Shown here: piece by piece, positions 16,343-25,648 of the stretch | How the letters are laid out: each line of letters opens with the position of its first letter | Numbering within the stretch: position 1 is the stretch's first letter | From: Pseudomonadota bacterium | GTDB lineage: Bacteria > Pseudomonadota > Gammaproteobacteria > Burkholderiales > Burkholderiaceae_C | Direction of reading: 5' to 3' | DNA length: 57,971 bases | Assembly: GCA_031119395.1 (NCBI GenBank) | Contig: JAVHYA010000016.1 | Location: forward strand, 6,566-64,536 | Translations under genes and position numbers: made by a program | The notes under the pieces: generated by a model | Told to the model about the DNA's origin: nothing | Seen by the model: the letters and a program-made list of their open reading frames with translations, nothing else | The model's database searches: none

Positions 16343-18238
16343 ATGACGGAGACAACGATGGCGGCCGCCGGCCGCACGCAGGCGGCTGCGCCCAAATACC
16401 GGCCCCTGGCCTTCGGCGTGACGCGCGGCGTGCTGCGCGAGGGCGAAGCCGGCGTCCAGTACCTGGCGGCCGAGACGCCGCTCGGCCCGCATGCCCACCG
16501 CATGACCGACCGCCTCGTGTACTGGGCCGCCATGGCGCCGGAGCGCACCTTCATCGCCCGCCGCGCGCGCAATGCCGACGGCAGCACCGGCGACTGGGTG
16601 CGCATCAGCTACCGCGAGGCGCTGGCCAAGGCGCGCGCCATCGGCCAGGCGCTGCTGGACCGCGGGCTCTCGGCCGAGCGCCCGGTGGCGATCCTGAGCG
16701 AGAACGGCATCGAGCACGCGCTGCTGGCGCTGGGCTGCCTCTACGTGGGCATCCCGCACTGCCCGGTCTCGCCGCCCTATTCGCTGGTGAGCAAGGACTA
16801 CGAGAAGCTGCGCCATGTCATGGCCACGCTCACGCCGGGACTCGTGTTCGCGGCCGACACGCGCTATGCGGCCGCCATCGCCGCCACCGTGCCGGCCGAC
16901 ACCGAGGTGGTGCTGGGCGGCGGCGCGCTCGAGGGCCGCCGCGTGACGCCGCTGTCGGAACTGCTGGCGGCCGAGCCGACCTCCGCGGTCGAGACGGCGA
17001 TGCACGCCACGCACCCCGGCACGATCACCAAGTTCCTCTTCACCTCGGGCTCCACCAAGAACCCGAAGGCGGTCGTCAACACGCACCGCATGTGGTGCGC
17101 CAACCAGGCGCAGCTGCGCGCCTCCATTCCCGCGCTGGGCGAGGAGCCGCCGGTGCTGGTCGACTGGCTGCCCTGGAACCACACCTTCGGCGGCAACCAC
17201 AACGTGGGCATCGTGCTGGACAACGGCGGCACGCTGTACATCGACGACGGCAAGCCCACGCCCGCCGGCATCGCCGAGACGCTGCGCAACCTGCGCGAGA
17301 TCGCGCCCACCGTGTACTTCAACGTGCCCACCGGCTTCGAGTACGTGGCGCAGGCCATGGAAGAGGACGCGGTGCTGCGCAGGAAGCTGCTGTCGCGCTG
17401 CCGCATGTTCTTCTACGCCGGCGCCGCGCTGCCGCAGGCCGTGTGGGACCAGCTGCACCGCATCCAGGAGGCCGAGGTCGGCGAGCGCCTGGTCATGGGC
17501 ACCGGCCTGGGCATGACCGAATCGGGCCCCTTCGGCCTGTACATCACGCGGCCCGAGGTGCAGACCGGCGACCTGGGCCTGCCCACGCCGGGCATGGAGG
17601 TCAAGCTGGTCCCCACCGACGGCAAGGTCGAGATCCGCTACCGCGGGCCGAACGTCACGCCCGGCTACTGGCGCATGCCCGAGGCCACGCACGATGCCTT
17701 CGACGAGGAAGGCTTCTTCAAGACCGGCGACGCCGTGACCTGGATCGACCCGGACAACATCCACCTGGGCCTGCGCTTCGACGGCCGCATCGCCGAGGAC
17801 TTCAAGCTCGCCACCGGCACCTTCGTCAGCGTGGGCCCCTTGCGCGCCAAGGTGATCGCCTTCGGTGCCCCGTACATCCAGGACGTGGTGCTCACCGGCC
17901 TGAACCTGAAGGAGGTCGGCGCGCTGATCTTCCCGACGCAGGCGGTGCGCGAGCTGTCGCGCCTGCCCGCCGGCGCGCCGCTGAACGAAGTGCTCGAGAG
18001 CGCCGAGGTGCAGGAGCACTTCCAGAAGGTGATCGACCGCCTGGCCGGCGACGCCACCGGCAGCGCCAACCGCATCGCCCGCGCCGTGCTGGTGTCGCAG
18101 CCACCGTCCATCGACAAGGGCGAAGTCACCGACAAGGGCTCGATCAACCAGCGCGCCGTGCTCAAGCACCGCGATGCGCAGGTGCAGGCCCTGCATGGCG
18201 ACACCCTGCCCTTCACGCTCAAGCCGCAGTGGCAATGA
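16343..18238 (+). CDS. fcs: Feruloyl-CoA synthetase-like AMP-forming ligase
   Basis: A 631-residue ANL-superfamily ligase that activates an acid to its CoA thioester with ATP. Motif A3 is FLFTSGSTKNPKAV, and WLPWNHTFGGNHNVG and MGTGLGMTESGPFG are characteristic of feruloyl-CoA synthetases of proteobacteria. The region EIRYRGPNVTPGYWRMPEAT leads to the hinge FKTGDAVTWIDPDN. The catalytic C-terminal region is DKGEVTDKGSINQRAVL, the modified form seen in this branch. It lies between crotonase and SDR genes with short gaps, and a feruloyl esterase gene follows. Ferulate or a related hydroxycinnamate is the inferred substrate. Confidence 0.85.
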   Translation: MTETTMAAAGRTQAAAPKYRPLAFGVTRGVLREGEAGVQYLAAETPLGPHAHRMTDRLVYWAAMAPERTFIARRARNADGSTGDWVRISYREALAKARAIGQALLDRGLSAERPVAILSENGIEHALLALGCLYVGIPHCPVSPPYSLVSKDYEKLRHVMATLTPGLVFAADTRYAAAIAATVPADTEVVLGGGALEGRRVTPLSELLAAEPTSAVETAMHATHPGTITKFLFTSGSTKNPKAVVNTHRMWCANQAQLRASIPALGEEPPVLVDWLPWNHTFGGNHNVGIVLDNGGTLYIDDGKPTPAGIAETLRNLREIAPTVYFNVPTGFEYVAQAMEEDAVLRRKLLSRCRMFFYAGAALPQAVWDQLHRIQEAEVGERLVMGTGLGMTESGPFGLYITRPEVQTGDLGLPTPGMEVKLVPTDGKVEIRYRGPNVTPGYWRMPEATHDAFDEEGFFKTGDAVTWIDPDNIHLGLRFDGRIAEDFKLATGTFVSVGPLRAKVIAFGAPYIQDVVLTGLNLKEVGALIFPTQAVRELSRLPAGAPLNEVLESAEVQEHFQKVIDRLAGDATGSANRIARAVLVSQPPSIDKGEVTDKGSINQRAVLKHRDAQVQALHGDTLPFTLKPQWQ

Positions 18239-18266
18239 CCCCCACCATTCCGAGGAGACGAACCCC

Positions 18267-19031
18267 ATGAAGATCGAAGGACAAAGCGCCCTGGTGACGG
18301 GCGGCGCGTCGGGCCTGGGCGAGGCCACCGCACGCGAACTGGCGCGCCTGGGCGCCAAGGTGGCGGTGCTCGACCGCAACATCGAGCAGGCCAGGAAGGT
18401 CGCCGCCGACATCGGCGGCGCGGCCTTCGCCTGCGACATCACCGACACCGCCAGCGTGGAAGCGGCGCTGGCCGGTGCCGAAGCCGCGCACGGCCCGGCG
18501 CGCATCCTGATGAACGTGGCCGGCATCGGCAGCGCCAGGCGCATCGTCGGCAAGGACGGCAGCGCGGCGCCGCTGGAGGACTTCGAGCGCGTCATCCGCG
18601 TCAACCTGCTGGGCACCTACAACATGAGCCGCCTGTTCGCGGCGCGCTGCGCGAAGCTGGACCCGCTCGAGGGCGGCGAGCGCGGCGTGATGATGTTCAC
18701 CGCCTCGGTCGCGGCCTTCGACGGCCAGGTGGGCCAGCAGGCCTACAGCGCCTCCAAGGGCGGGCTGGTGGGCATGACGCTGCCGATGGCGCGCGACCTG
18801 GCGCAGCACGGCATCCGCGTGTGCACGGTGGCGCCCGGCATCTTCGCCACGCCGCTGCTGCTGGAGCTGCCCGAGCCGGTGCAGCAGTCGCTGGCGGCGT
18901 CGATCCCCTTCCCGCCGCGCCTGGGCAAGCCCTCGGAGTTCGCCGAGCTGGCCTGCCACATCGTGACCAACGGCCACCTCAACGGCGAAGTCATCCGGCT
19001 GGACGGCGCGCTGCGGATGGCCCCGCGCTGA
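18267..19031 (+). CDS. SDR family 3-hydroxyacyl-CoA dehydrogenase-like protein
   Basis: A 254-residue short-chain dehydrogenase with the NAD-binding TGGASGLGEA motif, NVAGIG, and the catalytic Ser, Tyr and Lys in the TASVAAFDGQVGQQAYSASKGG region. The long insert before the active site (ARRIVGKDGSAAPLEDFERVI) and the C-terminal LPEPVQQSLAASIPFPPRLGKPSEFA match type II 3-hydroxyacyl-CoA dehydrogenases (HSD17B10-like). It starts at 18267 with GAGGAG upstream. With the crotonase it would supply hydration and oxidation steps of side-chain beta-oxidation. Confidence 0.87.
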   Translation: MKIEGQSALVTGGASGLGEATARELARLGAKVAVLDRNIEQARKVAADIGGAAFACDITDTASVEAALAGAEAAHGPARILMNVAGIGSARRIVGKDGSAAPLEDFERVIRVNLLGTYNMSRLFAARCAKLDPLEGGERGVMMFTASVAAFDGQVGQQAYSASKGGLVGMTLPMARDLAQHGIRVCTVAPGIFATPLLLELPEPVQQSLAASIPFPPRLGKPSEFAELACHIVTNGHLNGEVIRLDGALRMAPR

Positions 19032-19057
19032 CCCCACCCGATCACAAGGAGACCACC

Positions 19058-20044
19058 ATGCAACACCGTCGTCAGTTCCTCCACACCCTGGGCGGCGCGG
19101 CCGCCCTGGGCGCGCTCTCGCCCCTGAGCGCCTTCGCGCAGGCCATCGAGCAGGTCAAGATCATGTACGGCTTTCCGGCCGGCAGCGCCGGCGACAGCGT
19201 GGCGCGCCGCGTGGCCGAGAAGATCGCCGGCACGCCCTACGCCAAGGGCGCCTTCGTCGAGAACAAGCCCGGCGCGGGCGGCCGCATCGCGGTCGAGACG
19301 CTGAAGAACTCGCCCGCCGACGGCTCGGTGCTCACGCTGGCGCCGGTGTCGGCCCTTTCGGTCTACCCCTACATCTACCCCAAGCTCACGTACAAGCCCG
19401 AAGACGTGACGCAGGTCTCCATCGGCGCCATCATGTTCCACGGCCTGGCCGTGGGCCCGGCGGTGCCGGCCGAGGTGAAGACGCTGAAGGACTTCCTCGC
19501 CTGGGCCAAGGCCAACCCGGGCCAGGCCAGCTACGGCTCGCCCGGTGCCGGCTCGATGCCGCACCTGCTGGGCGCGCTGCTGGGGCTGCGCTCGGGCGTG
19601 GAACTCAAGCACGTGCCCTACCGCGGCACCGTGCCCAGCATCACCGACCTGGTGGGCGGCCAGATCGCCGCCGCGATGAACCCCAGCGGCGACTACCTGC
19701 AGTACATGAAGAACGGCCGCGTGCGCGTGCTCGCCACCTCGGGCAAGAAGCGCTCGCCCTACCTGCCCGACGTGCCCACCTTCACCGAGCTGGGCTACCC
19801 CGACGTGACCTCGGAGGAATGGTTCGGCTTCTACGCGCCGGCCAGGACGCCGGCGGCCACCATCGCCTCGGCCAACGCGGCGATCACCGCGGCGCTGAAG
19901 GACAAGTCGGTCATCGATTCGCTGGCGCTGGTGGGCCTGGTGGCGCACGGCAGCACGCCGCAGGAGATGGCGGCCGACCAGAAGGCCGAATACGAGCGCT
20001 GGGGCCCCCTGGTCAAGCAGATCGGTTTCACGGCCGAGTCCTGA
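19058..20044 (+). CDS. Tripartite tricarboxylate transporter (Bug/TctC) substrate-binding protein
   Basis: A 328-residue periplasmic binding protein. The N terminus MQHRRQFLHTLGGAAALGA looks like a Sec or Tat-type signal (RRQFL) ending near A27, and the mature part shows the Bug pattern KIMYGFPAGSAGDSVARRVAEKI, NKPGAGGRIAVE, SYGSPGAGSMPHLLG and VPYRGTVPSITDLVGGQIAAAM. AAGGAG precedes the ATG. No TctA/TctB permease is beside it, although one pair is encoded at 47-49 kb. Position between SDR and esterase genes suggests it binds a phenylpropanoid acid. Confidence 0.88.
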   Translation: MQHRRQFLHTLGGAAALGALSPLSAFAQAIEQVKIMYGFPAGSAGDSVARRVAEKIAGTPYAKGAFVENKPGAGGRIAVETLKNSPADGSVLTLAPVSALSVYPYIYPKLTYKPEDVTQVSIGAIMFHGLAVGPAVPAEVKTLKDFLAWAKANPGQASYGSPGAGSMPHLLGALLGLRSGVELKHVPYRGTVPSITDLVGGQIAAAMNPSGDYLQYMKNGRVRVLATSGKKRSPYLPDVPTFTELGYPDVTSEEWFGFYAPARTPAATIASANAAITAALKDKSVIDSLALVGLVAHGSTPQEMAADQKAEYERWGPLVKQIGFTAES

Positions 20045-20057
20045 TCGGCGTCCCTCC

Positions 20058-21764
20058 ATGGCCCGGCTCGTCCTCGGCACCCTGGCGGCTGCGGCCGCAC
20101 TGGCGGGCTGCGGCTCGCGGCCCACGGAGCCTGCACCGCCGCTCGCCGCGGCGCGGCCGGGCACCCTGGCGCAGTGCGCGGAGCTCGCGCGTGGTGCGCT
20201 GCCGCCGCGCACCACGCTCAAGCGCGCCGAGCCGATCGCGGCCGCGAGCGTCGTGCCGCCGACCGGCGGGGGTGCCGTCACGGTGCCCGACCACTGCCTG
20301 GTGCAGGGCGAGCTGAACGCGCGCACCAGCCCCGTCGACGGCCAGCGCTACGCGATCCGCTTCGAACTGCGCCTGCCCGTGGCGTGGAACGGCCGCTTCT
20401 TCCACCAGGTCAATGGCGGGCTGGACGGCCAGGTGGTGCCTGCCCTGGGCCAGATCGGCGGCGGCGCACCGACGCACACCGCGTTGCAGCAGGGCTTTGC
20501 CGTCGTCAGCTCCGACGCCGGGCACAACGGCGAACAGAACCCGCGCTTCGGCCTCGACCCGCAGGCACGCCTGGACTACGGCTACGACGCCGTCGCCCAG
20601 CTCACGCCCGTGGCCAAGCAGCTCATCGCCCTGGCCTACGGCCGCGGGCCCGACCGCTCGTACATCGGCGGCTGCTCCAACGGCGGACGCCATGCCATGG
20701 TCGCCGCGGCACGCCTGCCGGGCGAATACGACGGCATCCTGGCCGGCAACCCGGGCTTCCAGCTGCCGCGCGCCGCCGTGGCCCAGCTGTGGGGCGCGCA
20801 GCAGTACGCGAAGATCGCGACGAGCCGCACCCCGGCCGGGCAGCCCGACCTGCAGACCGCGTTCACGCCGCAGGAGCTCACGCTGGTGGCCGATCGCATC
20901 CGCGCACGCTGCGACGCCCTCGACGGATTGGCCGACGGCATCGTCGGCGACGTGCAGGCCTGCCAGAAGCAGTTCGACTTCTCGCGCGACGTGCCGGCCT
21001 GCACCGGCGAGCGCAACGGCCGGTGCCTCACGCCGGCGCAGCAGGACACCCTCACCCGCGTGTTCGCCGGCGCACGCGACAGCCGCGGCCAGGCGCTCTA
21101 CAGCGCCTTCCCGGTCGACCCGGGCCTCGCGGGCCAGGACTGGCGCGACTGGAAGTTCGCCTCGCCCGGCACGCGCGACGCGGCCGCCGTGGCCTTCATC
21201 TTCAGCACCCCGCCGCTGGCGGACCGGGCGCAGGGCCTGCCCTTCGCGCTGGGCTTCGACATGGACCGCGACGCCCCGCGCATCGCCGCCACCGACGGCC
21301 CCTACCGCACGTCGGCGCTCGATTTCATGCGCCCCCCGGCCGGCGACCTGTCGGCGCTGCGCCACCGCGGCGCCAGGATGATCGTCTACCACGGCACCGG
21401 CGACGGCGTCTTCTCCGCTTCCGACACCGCACGCTGGTGGAGCGAGCTGGACGCCGCGCAGCGCGGCGGGGCCGCGGGCTTCGTGCGCTACTACCCCGTG
21501 CCCGCCATGAACCACTGCCGCGGCGGCCCGGCCACCGACCAGTTCGACCTGCTCTCGCCCCTGGTCGCCTGGGTCGAACAGGGGCAGGCGCCCGTCGCGG
21601 TGACCGCCCGCGCGCGCGGCGCCGGCACGCCCGTGCCCAACCCCGAGGTGCCGCCCGGCTGGTCGCCCCAGCGCAGCCGGCCCCTGTGCCCCTTCCCGCA
21701 GGTGGCGCGCTACCGGGGCGGCGACATCGAGCGGGCCGAGAGCTTCGCCTGCACGTCTCCCTAG
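20058..21764 (+). CDS. Tannase/feruloyl esterase family lipoprotein
   Basis: A 568-residue exported esterase that would free ferulate or similar phenolic acids from plant esters. The N terminus ends in a lipobox (AAAALAGC), so it is probably lipid-anchored. It carries the whole CS-D-HC signature of the family: C206-S207 in GGCSNGG, D449 in YHGTGDG and H486-C487 in MNHC, where the two cysteines form a disulfide linking the Ser and His loops. The start at 20058 is 13 bases after the Bug gene and lacks a strong Shine-Dalgarno site. Its length is normal for the family. Confidence 0.9.
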   Translation: MARLVLGTLAAAAALAGCGSRPTEPAPPLAAARPGTLAQCAELARGALPPRTTLKRAEPIAAASVVPPTGGGAVTVPDHCLVQGELNARTSPVDGQRYAIRFELRLPVAWNGRFFHQVNGGLDGQVVPALGQIGGGAPTHTALQQGFAVVSSDAGHNGEQNPRFGLDPQARLDYGYDAVAQLTPVAKQLIALAYGRGPDRSYIGGCSNGGRHAMVAAARLPGEYDGILAGNPGFQLPRAAVAQLWGAQQYAKIATSRTPAGQPDLQTAFTPQELTLVADRIRARCDALDGLADGIVGDVQACQKQFDFSRDVPACTGERNGRCLTPAQQDTLTRVFAGARDSRGQALYSAFPVDPGLAGQDWRDWKFASPGTRDAAAVAFIFSTPPLADRAQGLPFALGFDMDRDAPRIAATDGPYRTSALDFMRPPAGDLSALRHRGARMIVYHGTGDGVFSASDTARWWSELDAAQRGGAAGFVRYYPVPAMNHCRGGPATDQFDLLSPLVAWVEQGQAPVAVTARARGAGTPVPNPEVPPGWSPQRSRPLCPFPQVARYRGGDIERAESFACTSP

Positions 21765-21772
21765 TTTTTCTC

Positions 21773-21831
21773 GAGCCGAATCGGCCTGCAGCGCCCGCCG
21801 GACGGGCGCGCGCAGCTATCCAATCAGTAGC
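21773..21831 (-). repeat. Intergenic hairpin repeat, family 1, copy C
   Basis: Read on the minus strand it begins with GCTACTGATTGGATAGCTGC, continues with a GC stem around the base run CCGTCCGGCGGGCGCTGC, and ends with AGGCCGATTCGGCTC. Block order matches copies A and D. It occupies nearly the whole gap between the esterase stop (21764) and the acyl-CoA dehydrogenase start (21837), so it provides the leader of the downstream gene. Confidence 0.8.
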
Positions 21832-21836
21832 ATTCC

Positions 21837-23546
21837 ATGGACTACCAACCCCGCCCCGACGACATCCTGCCCCTGCTCCACGGCGTGCTCGGTGCGCCGG
21901 CGCAGCTGCAGGCGCTGCCGCCCTTCGCCGAGGCCGATGCCGACCTGCAGGCCCAGGTGCTCGAAGAAGCCGGCAAGTTCGTCGCCGAGGTGATCGCGCC
22001 GCTGAACCGCGAGGGCGACGAGACCGGCTGCCGCTTCGAGGCCGGCCGCGTCGCCACGCCGCCCGGTTTCGCCGACGCGTATCGCGCCTTCTGGCAGGCC
22101 GGCTGGCCCGCGCTCTCGGCCGCACCCGAAGACGGCGGCCAGGGCCTGCCGGCCGTGCTCGAGGCGGTGCTCTACGAATGGCTGGCCGCGGCCAACCACG
22201 GCTTCACCATGGCGCCCGGGCTGCTGCACGGCGCCTACGAATGCCTGCGCCACCACGGCAGCGACGCCCTCAAGGCCCGCTACCTGCCCAAGATCGCCAG
22301 CGGCGAATGGCTGGCCACGATGTGCCTGACCGAGGCGCATGCGGGCAGCGACCTGGGCCGCGTGCGGACCAAGGCCGTGCCGCAAGCGGATGGCAGCGTG
22401 CGCCTCGAGGGCAGCAAGATCTTCATCTCCGGCGGCGAGCACGACCTCACCGACAACATCGTGCACCTGGTGCTGTGCCGCATGCCCGATGCACCGCCCG
22501 GACCCAAGGGCCTGTCGCTGGTGCTGGCGCCCAGGGTGCTGGACGACGGCACGCGCAACGCCATCCACTGCGAACGCATCGAGGAGAAGATGGGCCTGCA
22601 CGGCAGCCCCACCTGCGTGATGCGCTTCGACGGGGCGACCGGCTGGATCGTGGGCGAGCCGGGCCAGGGCCTTTCGGCCATGTTCGTGATGATGAACTCG
22701 GCCCGCCTGCACGTGGCGCTTCAGGGCATCGGGCTGCTCGATGCCGCGTGGCAGAAGGCGCGCGCCTATGCCGACGAGCGTCGTCAAATGAGAGCGCCCG
22801 GCGCCACGGGTCATGAGGCCAGCCTGATCGCCGAACACCCCGCGATCGCCCGCATCCTCGACACCCAGCGTGCCTGGATCGACGGCGCGCGCCTTATCGC
22901 CTACCGCACGGGCCTGCAGCTCGACGTGGCGCGGCACCATCCCGACGCCAAGGCGCGCGCGGCCGCGCAGCAGTGGTGCAGCTATGTCACGCCGGTCCTC
23001 AAGGCCGCCTGCACGCAGCAGGCCTTCGAGGGTGCGAGCGCCTGCCTGCAGGTCTTCGGCGGCCACGGCTACGTGCGCGAGTGGGGCATCGAGCAGATCG
23101 TGCGCGACGCCCGCGTGACCATGATCTACGAGGGCACCAACGAGATCCAGGCCATCGACCTGCTGGTGCGCAAGGTCCTGCCCGATGCGGGTGCCGGATT
23201 CGCGCGCACGCTGCTGGCCCTGCGCGACGAGCTGGACGCCTCGCGCGAGAGCGACGCCGACGCGCAGCGCCGATTCGCGCAGCTGCGCTACCTCACCACG
23301 CAGCTGGCCATGGCCGCACAGGCCGCGCCGCGCCTGCCCTACGAGGTGGCCGACGACTACCTGCGCATCGTGATGCTGGCGATGCTGGCCTGGGCCTGGT
23401 GCCGCATCGAGGCTACGCCCGGCGCCACCGCTGCGCAGGCCGCCAGCGCCGCGGCCTTCCGGCGCTGGGTGCTGCCGGAGTTCGAGATGCGCGCGGGCAT
23501 CGTCAAGAAGGCCTGCGAGGCGGTCATCGCGCCCGTGGCGGCATGA
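21837..23546 (+). CDS. Acyl-CoA dehydrogenase, large (DmdC-like) subfamily
   Basis: A 569-residue FAD-dependent acyl-CoA dehydrogenase, longer than the usual 380-400 residues because of an N-terminal helical segment and a C-terminal extension of about 120 residues. Signature segments are MCLTEAHAGSDLGRVRTKA, KIFISGGEHDLTDNIVHLVL, QVFGGHGYVREWGIEQIVRDARV and the catalytic-base loop MIYEGTNEIQAIDLLVRK. These match the large subfamily that includes 3-methylmercaptopropionyl-CoA dehydrogenases. It follows the feruloyl-esterase locus after a repeat and precedes marR, so it may desaturate an arylpropanoyl-CoA. That link is inferred. Confidence 0.88.
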   Translation: MDYQPRPDDILPLLHGVLGAPAQLQALPPFAEADADLQAQVLEEAGKFVAEVIAPLNREGDETGCRFEAGRVATPPGFADAYRAFWQAGWPALSAAPEDGGQGLPAVLEAVLYEWLAAANHGFTMAPGLLHGAYECLRHHGSDALKARYLPKIASGEWLATMCLTEAHAGSDLGRVRTKAVPQADGSVRLEGSKIFISGGEHDLTDNIVHLVLCRMPDAPPGPKGLSLVLAPRVLDDGTRNAIHCERIEEKMGLHGSPTCVMRFDGATGWIVGEPGQGLSAMFVMMNSARLHVALQGIGLLDAAWQKARAYADERRQMRAPGATGHEASLIAEHPAIARILDTQRAWIDGARLIAYRTGLQLDVARHHPDAKARAAAQQWCSYVTPVLKAACTQQAFEGASACLQVFGGHGYVREWGIEQIVRDARVTMIYEGTNEIQAIDLLVRKVLPDAGAGFARTLLALRDELDASRESDADAQRRFAQLRYLTTQLAMAAQAAPRLPYEVADDYLRIVMLAMLAWAWCRIEATPGATAAQAASAAAFRRWVLPEFEMRAGIVKKACEAVIAPVAA

Positions 23547-23607
23547 ACCGGCCCACAGGGAACGTCCCTGCGCCCGGCCGTGCCGCGCTGGGGTAGGCTA
23601 GGCGCCA

Positions 23608-24096
23608 ATGGCCTCGACGTCCCCTCGCCCCCGCGCCCGCAGCAAGCCCGCTTCCGCCGAACCCGGCAACGACCGCCTCGACAGCCACGTGCTCGAAAGC
23701 CTGGTCGGCTACAACACGCGGCGCGCCTTCCTCGTCATCGGCGCCGTGTTCGCCGAGCGCATGGCGGCCTACGGGCTCAAGCCGGTGGACTTCTCGGTGC
23801 TCTCGCTGCTGGCCCACAACCCCGGTGCCACCTCGCGCCAGCTGTGCGCCAAGCTCGACATCCTGCCGCCCAACTTCGTCAACATCGTCGCCGCCATGGA
23901 CCGCCGCGGTTTGATCGAGCGCAAGCCCCACCCTTTCGACGGCCGCGCGGTGGGGCTGCACCTCACGCCCGCGGGCGAAGCGCTGGTCAAGGAAGCCGAG
24001 CGCGCCGTGATCGAGCTGGAGGCGGAGGCGAGCAGCAAGCTCTCGGCACGGGAGCGGGAAACGCTGATCCGGCTGCTGCAGAAGATCTACCTGTAG
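23608..24096 (+). CDS. MarR family transcriptional regulator
   Basis: A 162-residue MarR-type winged-helix regulator. The core is VDFSVLSLLAHNPGATSRQLCAKLDILPPNFVNIVAAMDRRGLIERKPHPFDGRAVGLHLTPAGEALV, with helix-turn-helix, recognition helix and wing in the expected order. It closes the ferulate-type gene run. MarR regulators that respond to hydroxycinnamoyl-CoA thioesters control ferulate catabolism in other bacteria, so regulation of the run from the palindrome at 15465-15497 is a reasonable inference. A perfect inverted repeat (CAGGGA-ACG-TCCCTG) at 23556-23570 lies just upstream and may be used for autoregulation. Confidence 0.88.
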   Translation: MASTSPRPRARSKPASAEPGNDRLDSHVLESLVGYNTRRAFLVIGAVFAERMAAYGLKPVDFSVLSLLAHNPGATSRQLCAKLDILPPNFVNIVAAMDRRGLIERKPHPFDGRAVGLHLTPAGEALVKEAERAVIELEAEASSKLSARERETLIRLLQKIYL

Positions 24097-24178
24097 CGGC
24101 TGGTTCCGCGCCGGAGCCGGGGTTCGTGCCGGCCGCGCAACGGGTCGGGTGCCTCGCCATTTTTGTGCACCCGCTTTG

Positions 24179-24192
24179 AATACGAACGTATT
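24179..24192. promoter_or_regulatory. Palindrome AATACG-AA-CGTATT, candidate operator
   Basis: A perfect six-base inverted repeat with a two-base spacer lies 11 bases before the start of the 24204 gene, inside an AT-rich patch that begins TTTGAATACGAAC. The same opening, TTTGAATACG-AC, occurs upstream of the thiolase gene near 57767. Shape and position suit a TetR-type repressor site covering the ribosome-binding or transcription start region. Confidence 0.5.
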
Positions 24193-24203
24193 AGACTGAG
24201 CCG

Positions 24204-25646
24204 ATGGCCACGACGGTGCTGTCGGAGCGTGAGAACGAGTCCTGGGACTTGGGCGATCAGCTCTGGTCGCGCGACCCGGCCACGGGTGCGTTCGAACTGC
24301 TGGCCTATCGCCAGCTCGGCACCGCCGGCGCCGCGGCCGATCCGCTGGACTGGGCCGGCCTGGTGGGCGCCCGGCTCAGCCACGACCCCGCGGACTGCGC
24401 CGGCCGGTCCGTGGCGCTCTTTCCCGGCCAGTTCCGCTATTCGCCCACCACCGGCCACCCGCTCGCGCCTGCGCCTCATCGGGGCACCGAGGTCTGGCTG
24501 CCTCCCTTCGGGGGCGAGCGCGACGGCGCGCAGCGGCTGCAGGGCCTGCGGCTCACCTCCGCGCGGCTGTCGCTGCCCGGCGGCCTCAGCCCCGACGCGG
24601 GCCCCGACGACGAACTGCCCCCGCCCTGCGAAGGCCCGTGCCACTTCATGGTCGCGGCGTTCTCGACCTGCGAATCACGCCTGGTGGCCCTGGAGGTCGC
24701 GCGCGGGGTGCTGTGCCAATGGCTGCCGCACTCGCGCCGCTGGGCCGAACTCGCGCCCGTCGGCGATGCACGGCTGAGCCCCAGCTCGCTCGGCGACGAC
24801 GCCTGGTCCCTCGCGGCGCTGGAGCAACAGGGCACGCTGCGGCTGTTCCTGCCCAGCGACGACGGCCTGGCCGTCGTCGGCATCAACCTCCTGGCGGGGC
24901 GCTGCGAGGTGCACACGCTGGGCTCGACCTGTGTCGGCGCGCCGGTGCTGTGGCGCGGGCGGGTGCACGTGCCCATGCTCGATCGAGAAGGGGTGGTGTT
25001 CGTGCAGGCAGTCCGGCCCGACGACCTCGCCCTGGAGCGGATGCCGGTGAGCGGGCTCGACCCGGCGGCGCACCGCTGGCTGCGGCCGGTGGCGGACCCG
25101 CAGCGCATCGTCTGGATGGGCTCGCGCGGCCAGTTGTTGGTGCGGGCCGAGGCCGCCGGCCCGGCGGGCGCGGCGTCCTTCCTGCCCTGGCCCGCGGGCA
25201 TTGCGCCGCGCTTCGACCTCGGTGGCCCGAGCCTCGCGGCCGGCCATCTGTGGCAGCCGTGCTTCCTGCGCGACGCGCAGGGCGGGCGGGTCGTGTCGGT
25301 GCAGTTGGGCGCGTCCGACCCGGCCCTGCGGGATCCGGCCGGCGACGGCCCCGAAGACGACGACGACGGCGGCACGGCCAGGGAGCGCAGCACGACCCTG
25401 CTGGCCTCGACCACCAGTTCCGTGACGCTGCGTGCGCGCCTGGACGATGCGCGCCGCGTGAGCAGCGGCTTCGGGTCGAAGGAAAGCTACCTGACCACGT
25501 TCGAGCTGGCCGGAGAAGACACCCTGGCCTTCTTCGCGGCGCGCCTGAGCCGCCCCTGGACGACGCAGGCCTTCCTCTATGCAGGGCGGCTGTACCTGCA
25601 CCATCCCGAACTTCCCGTGCTGCCAGGCTGGCAGTGCGCCGCCTAG
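24204..25646 (+). CDS. Uncharacterised 480-residue protein of a three-gene operon
   Basis: I do not recognise this family. The protein has no signal peptide or membrane helix and is rich in short beta-strand-like segments ending in Trp, Leu and Val, with repeated arrangements such as RVVSVQLGASD, LRLFLPSDDGL and RIVWMGSRGQLLV, which suggest a beta-propeller-like or all-beta fold. An acidic linker (PEDDDDGG) lies near residue 390. It begins MATTVLSERENESWDLGD. Two bases separate its stop from the start of the zinc-ribbon membrane gene, so the two are co-translated. Cytoplasmic location is inferred. Confidence 0.75.
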   Translation: MATTVLSERENESWDLGDQLWSRDPATGAFELLAYRQLGTAGAAADPLDWAGLVGARLSHDPADCAGRSVALFPGQFRYSPTTGHPLAPAPHRGTEVWLPPFGGERDGAQRLQGLRLTSARLSLPGGLSPDAGPDDELPPPCEGPCHFMVAAFSTCESRLVALEVARGVLCQWLPHSRRWAELAPVGDARLSPSSLGDDAWSLAALEQQGTLRLFLPSDDGLAVVGINLLAGRCEVHTLGSTCVGAPVLWRGRVHVPMLDREGVVFVQAVRPDDLALERMPVSGLDPAAHRWLRPVADPQRIVWMGSRGQLLVRAEAAGPAGAASFLPWPAGIAPRFDLGGPSLAAGHLWQPCFLRDAQGGRVVSVQLGASDPALRDPAGDGPEDDDDGGTARERSTTLLASTTSSVTLRARLDDARRVSSGFGSKESYLTTFELAGEDTLAFFAARLSRPWTTQAFLYAGRLYLHHPELPVLPGWQCAA

Positions 25647-25648
25647 TC

